In this document: one piece after another, positions 55,975-64,000 of the stretch
How the letters are laid out: the number at the start of each line of letters is the position of its first letter
How positions within the stretch are numbered: the first letter of the stretch is position 1
DNA from: Dioscorea cayenensis subsp. rotundata
Lineage: Eukaryota; Streptophyta; Magnoliopsida; Dioscoreales; Dioscoreaceae
Direction: 5' to 3'
NCBI RefSeq assembly: GCF_009730915.1
Contig: NC_052472.1
Location: forward strand, 18,320,382 to 18,384,381
DNA length: 64,000 bases
Notes under the pieces: generated by a model
What the model was told of the DNA's origin: nothing
Seen by the model: the letters and a program-made list of their open reading frames with translations, nothing else
Databases searched by the model: none
Translations under genes and position numbers: made by a program

Positions 55975-56295
55975 ACACTTAAATAAATGGGTTATCTAAA
56001 TATATACAATTTTTTAAAAAGAAAATATAAATCACATATTAAAAAATCTGTGATAGATTTTAAAAATAAAATAGATGTACTTGAAATCATCATGGTTCTT
56101 TGTCAATTAAAATCAAATAGACAGTAGAGATTTTGATCATTTAAATAAATGACATTGAGTTTAAATTTTGTGTATGAGAAAAAACTCTTTTAAGAGAGAT
56201 TTACATTTTAATAGGACTCTCAGTACCTTCCTATAGACTACTTTAGTGCTCGCGGCTTTTAAGAAATCGGTAGGTTAAAGATCCTGGTTAAAGAC

Positions 56296-56344
<49 letters not shown>

Positions 56345-56725
56345 GAGGCCCAACTTTAATGTCATCAATGTATTGGGTTTGTTTTAGACAAGTCTTTGGT
56401 TATCTAGACACTTAAATAAATGGGTTATCTAAATATATAAGATTTAAAATATATATATAAACCACATATTAAAAAATTTGTGATAGATTCTAAAAACAAA
56501 ATAAATATACTTAAAATCGTCATCATTGTTCTTTGTCAATTAAAATCAGATGGATAGCAGAGATTTGGATCATTTAAGTAAATGGTTTTAAGTTTGAATT
56601 TTTGTGTATGAAAAAAAACCCTTCTAAAAAAGATCTACATTTTTATTAGACTCTCAGTATCTTCCTATAGATTTATTAGTGCCGGTGGCTCTTAAAAAAT
56701 CGAAAAGGTTAAGACCAGTTAAAGA

Positions 56726-56772
<47 letters not shown>

Positions 56773-56826
56773 GAGGCCCAACTTTAATGTCATCAATATA
56801 TTGGGCCAGTTTTTGACAAGTCTTGG
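55975..56826. repeat. Tandem duplication, two copies with a 433-bp period
   Basis: Copy 1 starts ACACTTAAATAAATGGG at 55975 and copy 2 with the same bases at 56408. Both run through TTCTTTGTCAATTAAAATCA, ACTCTCAGTA and CTTCCTATAGA, then an (AAT)n array (56297-56344 and 56726-56772), then AAGAGGCCCAACTTTAATG. They differ by scattered substitutions and small indels, so the duplication is not recent. It lies just downstream of the NF-YC gene and is not coding. Confidence 0.9.
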
Positions 56827-56953
56827 CCATTCAATAGCAAATCAAGTCATACAAAGAAAAGAATGAAACAGTTCAATACTTTCACCTAAATCAAACAAAT
56901 ATATATATATATATATGAATACATTAATGAAACTTTTAATTCCATCTTTATCT

Positions 56954-57322
56954 TTATCTTTCAAAGACCATGTCATGAGAATTAGCCACAACATTAGCAT
57001 GACCATTACCATTAGAGACTGAGACCAAATCAACAAGGAAATCAAACAAATCAGTAGCTGAAACAGCAGCCATAACATCCTCCTTATGAAGAGTTCTCCT
57101 CTTGCCTTGCAAAGTCACCATCCATGCTCTAACAGTTAGCTCCTCAATGAACAACTCACATGCCTTTGAAAACACAATTGGTGCCTCTCCAGATATCATC
57201 TTCACATCCTCTCCAGACCTCTTCATGATCTTCTTTATCCTTGCAAGCGGTAACGAATGCGGCCCGGTCCTCCCCGATATCCCCCCGGAGAGTATACCAG
57301 AGTATATTCCGGCCTGCCTCAT
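56954..57322 (-). CDS. NF-YC-type histone-fold transcription factor subunit, 122 aa
   Basis: NF-YC pairs with NF-YB through a histone fold, enters the nucleus and, with NF-YA, binds CCAAT boxes. The histone-fold core spans residues 24-100: [20 protein letters not shown], then [32 protein letters not shown] and [12 protein letters not shown]. These match the NF-YC core ([32 protein letters not shown]) with some divergence, such as Gly for Ala in SGEAP and no Trp-Leu after the Arg. Gly-rich residues precede it and only about 22 follow, so it lacks the long Gln-rich tail of canonical NF-YC proteins and resembles the short intronless NF-YC members. It is uninterrupted and looks functional. A dimer-only or competing role is possible. 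Confidence 0.92.
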   Translation of the reverse strand: MRQAGIYSGILSGGISGRTGPHSLPLARIKKIMKRSGEDVKMISGEAPIVFSKACELFIEELTVRAWMVTLQGKRRTLHKEDVMAAVSATDLFDFLVDLVSVSNGNGHANVVANSHDMVFER

Positions 57323-57402
57323 GATCTATATTTATATATATCTTTTTTATTTTATTTTTTTCCGTTTGTGTTTGTGAAAGACTAATGGAGAAGATGTAGA
57401 TG

Positions 57403-57410
57403 TATATATA
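57403..57410 (-). promoter_or_regulatory. TATA box of the NF-YC gene
   Basis: The minus strand reads CCCTATATATACA, a textbook plant TATA box about 80 bp before the ATG at 57322. It gives a leader of about 50 nt. A second TA-rich stretch nearer the ATG (57331-57343) is too close to serve. Confidence 0.6.
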
Positions 57411-57420
57411 GGGACATCGG

Positions 57421-57847
57421 CCGGCCATTTAAGTTATTAAAAAGGGATTTGGTGTTAGTGATTGACAATATATGTTTAGGTGTGATCACCGAGTTGAATG
57501 TCAAGGTGACAAGTGAGTCCATTTCATGAAGGTCGGTGTGCATGCATGGTTGTTAATTCATACGTAAGACCAATTAAATGTGTTGCATTAATAATGCTCT
57601 TTCTTTTTCACTGTCTAAAGGAGTTTAAACTAATCATGGTTGAGATGCATGCATGCATGCATGCATACATACATACATACATATATACATGTTCGTTATG
57701 CATAAGACCAAGTACATGTGATGTGTTGTATTGATATATGGTATTCTTAACTACTTTTACTGGTGAAGGAGTCTGAATAAATTTGCAAGCAGATCAGTGA
57801 TTAATTATATATTAGAACATATCCAAATGGTTTGATTGTGTTTAAAG

Positions 57848-57884
<37 letters not shown>

Positions 57885-58130
57885 ATCATTTTACATTATC
57901 ATGATGACAGAGATATAAATGAAGTAGATGTTACTTTTGACCAATTCAATGAAGCACACAAGATTTGACTTAAAATAAAAGCTCAAATTAAGATGGTGAG
58001 AAACAGAGTTATATATTGATATTTTGAAAATTTATGAGTAAGATTATTAGAATTCTAATATTTTAATATAATGCTTAATGGTCAAAAGACTAGTGAAGAA
58101 GTGATATGCAGTTTGCATGGTTTTATATAT
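57421..58130. other. NF-YC upstream region with simple repeats
   Basis: No gene. It contains (ATGC)n/(ATAC)n at 57645-57690, including overlapping CATGCATG words, and (AT)n at 57851-57881. Confidence 0.6.
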
Positions 58131-58144
58131 GTAAGACATAATTT
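58131..58144. other. Probable target-site duplication (left) of LINE-C
   Basis: GTAAGACATAATTT matches GTTAGACATAAATT at 62409-62422 at 12 of 14 positions. It is directly followed by a poly(T), the minus-strand poly(A) of the element. Confidence 0.5.
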
Positions 58145-58502
58145 TTTTTTAAAAAAAAAATGTATAAACTATGAATTCATTTGTAAAAAAAAAAATTACA
58201 GAGAGTGATACACTCGAAAAAGAGGAAGGGAAACATATCATCAGAAGTGAAGTGTTGCAAATAAAAGGAGAGAAGATAAAAGAGATCGAGCTAAACCATA
58301 AGAGGAGGGGAACTGCAGACTCAAGTGTTGTGAGCGCCGTTGAGAGGGGTCAGGATCCTCAGGTTTGTTTTCTGGGGCAGGTAGCACTACTTGGGTGTGT
58401 GTCCTGGAGCCCAAAAAAGCTAGGTTGCGCTTGATCTTCTTGAGGGGTTCCTCGAGTTGTAGGCTAGCAGGATCGAGGGTTGCAAAAATCCAAGCGATGA
58501 GC

Positions 58503-58516
58503 AACAAGTCAATTTT
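58503..58516. other. Target-site duplication (left) of LINE-B
   Basis: AACAAGTCAATTTT, identical to 61010-61023. It lies within LINE-C coding text (codons for KIDLL on the minus strand). Confidence 0.9.
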
Positions 58517-58655
58517 TTTTTAGGGGAAAGAGCTCAGAGAGCTAATTTTATTGATAAAAAGAAAGTTTACAAAGTTCAAGGATTACATAACAAATAAACA
58601 GCACAAAACAAGAACAACAATACAACAGTACAACTAAAATAGAAGGAACAGGAAG

Positions 58656-59882
58656 CTAGAAATCAAAACCATTCTCAGAAAAAATTTTCATGAGCCATCT
58701 AGGCAGATCGCGGCCAGAGAGGAATAGGCAGAGGGAATGGTTATTGTCAGTCGATGTAAGCAAGAGCGTAGGTCGGGCTGCTCCAAAGGAGCAGTGAATA
58801 ACAATCAGAGTGGGGTTGTCAGCGATTTGGAGGAGATGAGAAGCTTCGGAAATATCCTGCGCAGCCCTCCAAGCAACAGGATTGCGACCACCCTTCAAAG
58901 ATTGAGAAAGATCATGGTTGCAGTGAAGAATGCGTCGAATGTTCAGCTTCAAAGTGCGAGTCCGCATAGAATGAACAATAACCTGCACAAGAGACATTGT
59001 AAGTATGAGAGGAAATAAAGAATCCCAACTTGCCAATCTTGCTGCTGTCAAGCCATCTGTGAGCATAAAAAAGGAAGGGTCCGTTAGTACTAAAGAAGTT
59101 ATTGAGGAGGAGCCTCCGACCCACGAGAGACGCGTTCTCCTGCATAAAGTCCTTAACATGGGCAACAGCTTTAAATGAAATGTTAGTGAAATTGGGATTG
59201 ATATTGTTAAAAATGGCATCACAACGTGCTTTCCACATATACCAAATACTAGCTGCAATAACATAGATAGTGTGAATTGAGAAATTGTAATCAGTGATCC
59301 AGAAACCGGCAGAAATGAGGTCAGGGAAAGAAATATTAATGCCCAAATTATGATTCAACATGTTCCAAACCATCTGAGCACAACGACATTCAAGAAATAA
59401 GTGTTCAATGGATTCAGTTTCAATGTGGCAAAAAACACATAAAGTTCTAGGGCCGAGGTTGATGTTATTAAGAAAATTAGTAGTAGAAATTCTACCATGT
59501 AGCATGAGTCAAAATAAAATGCTTGATGCACGGAGCAACATGGAGCTTCCACAGCTTGTTCCAACCTGACCACTCCAGATTCAAGTCAGAATTGTGATTT
59601 AAAGTAATGATAAATGACTGAAGAAATTTTCAAGTTTGAGGAATGAGGCTGCCAAACCCAGAAATTGGTACTCTCATTATCAAAAGTGCAAATATTTGGA
59701 ACCAAAGGGCCTAGGAAATCACAAAAAATGGCAGAAAGCATATCATTGTTCCACAGGCCATTCACAAAAAAATCAGATAAACAAATAGCACTGAGATCAG
59801 CATTGGCATTAATGTAAGTGGGTTTGAAGGCAATAAGGGATTTCAAATAATCAGGGATCAAACAAAATAGAAGTCTGAACAA
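58656..59882 (-). pseudogene. LINE-B zf-RVT and RNase H-like C-terminal region
   Basis: Blocks in two or three frames. One reads LHGRISTTNFLNN, then LCVFCHIETESIEHLFLECR, the zinc-binding zf-RVT signature C..C...E..EHLF..C, near 59505-59400. A tail at 58656-58850 reads NPVAWRAAQDISEASHLLQI, ending in DLPRWLMKIFSENGFDF, which is typical of the end of plant RT-RNase H proteins. The catalytic Asp motif of RNase H is only vaguely visible (FYAHRWLDSSKIGKLGFF). Confidence 0.75.
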
Positions 59883-61009
59883 GATTAAAGGATTTGATCC
59901 AAAGGTTATGCTTTAGAGTGAAAGCTGATCTGCAAATGCCTCTAAATATCCAAGAACAATTAGCAAGAATAGAATTAACCCATAAATTTGAATGACCATA
60001 CTTAATACGAGCAATAGCAACCCACAAGATATTATCCAAATTTAGATATTTAAAGACATTCTTGGCCATAAGCGAAGTCTTGGCATAATAAAGGTTCCGG
60101 TGACCCAAGCCCCCCTCAGATTTTTTATCAGTGATACATCTCCAATTCACAGCATGGATTCCCTTTTCCATTGCCCCCTTTGGACCAAAAGAAATCCTGA
60201 ACCAATCTAGTGATTTCCTGAAGAACCGAATCGGGGACAGGATAAGCATAGAGGTAGTAGGTTGGAATTGAAAGAATAGAGGAGTTAATGAGGATCATTT
60301 TAGCAACAGAGGATAGTTTGCAAGTTTTCCAACGGGCACACATATTTTTGATCTTGTCAATCATAGGTTTGAAGGAGAGAACGCTGAGTTTTTTGGGAGA
60401 AATGAGGATCCCCAAGTAAGTCAGAGGAAACTGAGCTTGGGAAAATCCTGTGATGGAGCAAATACTATGAGCAACTCTTTTTGTTAAACCAGGATGGGAG
60501 AAAGATTTGGGTTTTAGCATGATTAGGACATCGGCCAGTCAAATGGGAGTAGATGGAAAGACAAAGGTTTATATTACGAGCAGCAGCTCGAGAGGCTTTG
60601 GTAATCAGCATGATATCATCAACGAACATTAAATAATTGAAATTGGGATGCAGATTACAATCAAAGCCTAGGATCATGTTAGAGGATAGAGCTCGATTCA
60701 AAATGGCTGAGAGGTTTTGAGCAACCAAGATGAACAAATAAGAGGATAGGGGATCTCCCTGACGGATGCCGCGAGAAGAGGAAAACCAAGGGGTGGGAAC
60801 ACCATTAACAAGAATAGAGAAAGAGGAAGAAAAGAGGGTAGCACGGATCCAGGAAATCCAAATGGCCGGGAATTTCATTTTGGTAAGAGTTGCAAGAATT
60901 GCACTCCAGTTAATAGTATCATATGCTTTCTCAATGTCTAGTTTAATCAGCATCCTAGGGGGCTATTATGGTCAAACTCAATCGAATGGACCACTTCCTG
61001 GACTACTAT
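59851..61009 (-). pseudogene. LINE-B reverse transcriptase (partial)
   Basis: The main frame 60953-60465 reads LIKLDIEKAYDTINW, then SSRGIRQGDPLSSYLFILVA and the catalytic box FVDDIMLI (about 60626-60615). FVDD in place of YADD is seen in some plant RT lineages. The next frame (60520-60128) holds THLGILISPKKL-type text (FPLTYLGILISP), IDKIKNMCARWK and LVQDFFWSKGGNGKG. A further frame (60249-59851) reads AVNWRCITDKKSEGGLGHRN. A run of five C near 60955-60960 has lost one base relative to the frame, which breaks the N-terminal part. Confidence 0.85.
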
Positions 61010-62422
61010 AACAAGTCAATTTTACATATGATAGCATAGACATCAAGGAAAGAAAGGAAAAAAGGTGATTGTTGCGGTCTATCGAAATGCACTAGCAAAT
61101 AGCCCTAATCATGAGATTTCCTTGAGGTTTCAGGTGTAAAATCCCGGATGACTCCCACGAGGACTAGACATCTGCCAGAGAAAGTAGGATTGTCTTGTTA
61201 AAAAGAAACGTGAAGTAGGCCCAAATCCAAGAAAAGCAAGGACAGTTTAATAAGAGATGAGAAGTCCCTTTAACACAAGTGCTGGAGGAGATGCAGTTGC
61301 ACCGCCGTTTGGGTAGGTTTTCCTACGTGAGGATTTTATTGTGCAGGGCAAGCCAGAAGAAAGCCTTCACTTTAAGATGGCAAGGACCCTTCCAGAGTGC
61401 CTTGCCCTCAGCCACACCGAAGACTACTGTCATTAAGAAAGGGATAGAAGAAATTAACGGAGAAACCCTGATTGGACCAATGCTAGGTCTTGGAGTCCCC
61501 CGCATGAGATAAAACCAAGGAAAGTCTTTAGGGGAAGTAGTTCAGGGAAGCGAGGATCAAGATTCGAATAAACAAAATTTTTGACAATGTTGAGCAGGTA
61601 TCTCCATCACTCAAACAGATCGAGCCATTTATTCTTCAGTGTAGAGCCATTGTTCTAGCTGTCGAGCCAAAGTGAGGTAGATTTCCCATCATTGATGGAG
61701 GTCTCCACACTGATATTGAAGACCGATCTACAGTTTAGGCCTTTCCAAAAAAAAAAAGAAGGATTTTCTCCTGGGTATGGAGTGGAGAAGTGAGATAATA
61801 TCTCCAGGGGCAACATAATTGGAGATAATGATATCATACCAAATACAATCACTATAGGTGCTAATCTTCCACTACCACTTGCCAAGAAGAGCTTGGTTAA
61901 AGACTGCCAGGTTGAGGATACACCCACCTACTTTGGTCTTTAAATTTGCGAATTTGGGACCAGTGCACAAGTCGGCATTTGGGTTTAGTGAGATCGTAGC
62001 CACTCCACAAGACAGTTCCTCAGAATCCTGTCAATGCTACACCTCACCCACACAGGTAACTCAAAAGCTGATATCTAATAGGTAGGTATTGAGGGCAGGA
62101 CCGAATTCACCAAGACAATGCATCCCCGGAGAGAGAGATGTCTAGAATTTCAGCACGACAATCATTTACTAATCAAAATGGTGAGGTTAAGCCAATCCTA
62201 CTTGCGAGGGCACACCCACCAGAAAGTGAGACACCAAGGTAGATCACTAGAAGGGGATTGGTAGAGCGTGTTAGGCATCATTTTGGGGAGGGGTGGCACC
62301 TCGGGAGATAGAGTAAGGATAATTTTTACTAAAATTGATAGCAAGACCAGAGAGCCCCATCGAAAAGAAGGAGAATGAGTTTGAGGATGCGCAAATCTTC
62401 CTAAAATTGTTAGACATAAATT

Positions 62423-63286
62423 AGATACATATCAATATCTTATTAATTTAGACAAATTCAACATAACAATCTTAGTATAGTATTTAATATAATATTAGGG
62501 TAAAAATGAAACAAACAAGAGATGTTAAAGTAAAAGGAAAAAGAACATAAATTTATGTATGATAACGATTTTTTAAAATTAATCGTGGTGAGATTGTTAT
62601 AATCTCCAAGATGTCTAGTATGATGTTTTATGACCATGAGACTAGTGAAGAAGGTTAAATAAGTAAATTTTCTTTTACAACAATTTAAAGTTAAAAATCA
62701 TATAAACATTAAAGACAAATATAGCACATGAAAGCAAAATCTTAAAGTCAAAAAGTCAAAAAGAGATCAAAAAGTCTACTCATCCTCTTATTACAATGAA
62801 CTTTAGTTTATAATTAGTTAATATTAAACATTGCCTAGATTAGTGCTTGTCTAAATTAATCTATATGCTTTTTCTTTTTAACCTTAAGAAAATGCATGGC
62901 AGCATGCTTTATATATCTTTTAGTGTTCCATTACTTTGGCATCATGAAGTCTTGTAAGAATTCAACTATGGACCATCTTAAGTTATTGGCCAAGTTGTTT
63001 CCTTTAACTTTTATTAGACAACTACTTAGATCTTGTCACATGCCTCTTTCTCTCTTTCTCTTTCATATATATGTTACCTTGCTATTCTTCTTTTTGAATG
63101 TGGGACAATAAGATTATGAACTTGGATGGAAGTTCCTCTATTCCTAATAAGATCAGTGTGGCCATCCTCATCAAAGTATCAAACTTTGATGCCTTGAAAT
63201 TAACTTTTGTTCATGTGATTGTCTCCTTTAAAGTTTATGGATAAGGGTGGTCACCAATGGACAAAGCATGCATGAACCATTTCTAC

Positions 63287-63321
<35 letters not shown>

Positions 63322-64000
63322 TTTGACGTATATATAAGTTACATGTCCTTTACTTTTTGTATTGGCACTTCTTTGATGTTTCAAAATTTTTTTTTCTCAT
63401 AATTATATTATTATTAATACAAATTTATTTGTCTACTAACCGTCCAAATAAACTTGATTGTATCTTTTATTTCTACGAATAACTATTTATTTTTTTATAT
63501 TTTTTTATAAAATATATCAAGTGATACTAACCACGTAATTTTTTAGTAACTTATCTATGAGTAAACTAAAAGCAGTGAAATAACTTTGATATTTTTAGTG
63601 AGACGGAAATTAAATATAATAGTTTTTAAGAGTTTATATGAAATATTGATAAGTAATTAGATTTTACTTTTAATTTATGTTGTAGGAAAAAAAATTGAAA
63701 AGTATTTTAGAAATTTTTATGATTTTGTTAGTTTTTATTCTTATTCTAACATGGGAATGAGTAGAATATTTACTTGAAGCTACATAGATATGAAGACAAG
63801 AATTGTTTGGAAATTAAATAGACAATTAGGTTTTACTAAAAAAAGCTTTAAAATATGTTTTTTATTTAGTAGCTCATCATTACGTTAAATCCAAAGTTGA
63901 ATAAGGATACTATAAAATTTAGGTTAAATTCGACTTCAAGAATAAGAGAATTATTATTATTTTTATTTGTGTCTAAACATGAAATCGAATAAAGGAAGTA
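62423..64000. other. Non-coding AT-rich DNA to the right edge
   Basis: No gene is supported. A frame at 62896-63111 (71 codons, hydrophobic, low complexity at the end) has no family resemblance. A (TA)n(CA)n microsatellite lies at 63286-63320. Confidence 0.5.

Larger units (their letters stand above)
58517..61009 (-). mobile_element. LINE-B: 5'-truncated non-LTR retrotransposon nested in LINE-C
   Basis: 2493 bp between perfect 14-bp direct repeats. The 3' end on the minus strand is TCAATAAAATTAGC, then CTCTTTCCCCTAAAAA and poly(A). The 5' end is cut inside reverse transcriptase (VVQEVVHSIEFDHNSP at 61009-60960). The order is RT, thumb and connector, zf-RVT, RNase H-like tail. Frames break in several places, so it is younger than LINE-C but not intact. 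Confidence 0.92.
58145..62408 (-). mobile_element. LINE-C: 5'-truncated L1-type element, interrupted by LINE-B
   Basis: On the minus strand it starts just past the reverse transcriptase catalytic box (EDLRILKLILLLFDG near 62400). It continues with the RT C-terminal region, the connector (about 61927-61655: SISVETSINDGKSTSLW-type text) and zf-RVT (LKVKAFFWLALHNKILT near 61323-61390). It is cut at 61010 and resumes at 58502 with LLIAWIFATLDPASLQLEE to its 3' tail and a poly(A) near 58150. Frame is kept across the LINE-B insertion once B and one duplicate copy are removed. Older stops occur elsewhere. It is related to LINE-A. Confidence 0.8.

Overview
The window is nuclear DNA of a flowering plant. 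It is AT-rich, with spliceosomal introns, plant receptor-like proteins (RLPs), an NF-Y subunit, a plant-type cytochrome b561 and several classes of plant retroelement. A monocot is possible from the style of the repeats, but I cannot name the species. Two exact 1000-N blocks (23144-24143 and 46912-47911) are scaffold gaps, so this is a draft assembly and some single-base frameshifts may be assembly errors.

Layout. 1-41 kb is a cluster of four related leucine-rich-repeat RLP genes, called here RLP-A (2289-5665), RLP-B (20680 into the first gap), RLP-C (from the gap to 31571) and RLP-D (38000-40951). None has an intact reading frame. A has frameshifts. B has lost its signal peptide and N-terminal cap and has frameshifts. 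C is split by a 5.4-kb Copia retrotransposon. D has lost its 5' third next to a deleted Copia derivative. Promoter and 3' flanks recur with the genes, so the cluster grew by segmental duplication. Between A and B lies a truncated, intron-containing DEAD-box helicase pseudogene of the DHH1/DDX6 type (plant RH6/RH8/RH12), followed by a decayed antisense LINE.

41-49 kb is repeats: a probable LTR retrotransposon piece whose inverted relative opens the window, two truncated LINE tails, a probable SINE and the second gap.

49-58 kb holds the genes most likely to be functional: a 70-codon small-protein ORF (49478-49690), a four-exon cytochrome b561 (50094-52324, minus) and a single-exon NF-YC-type histone-fold gene (56954-57322, minus). 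A tRNA-derived SINE with a clean target-site duplication and a 433-bp tandem duplication lie between the last two.

58-62.4 kb is a nested pair of LINEs: LINE-B, with a 14-bp target-site duplication, sits inside older LINE-C. The last 1.6 kb shows nothing codable.

The most informative signals are the very young Copia copy with identical 145-bp LTRs and a GC-rich, G-run leader; the non-autonomous Copia derivative; the nested LINEs and the SINE, which can be delimited to the base; a hairpin shared by two LINE tails; and a recurring CAG/CTG to CGAG/CTCG signature in RLP-D that may be an artefact of base modification rather than real mutation.
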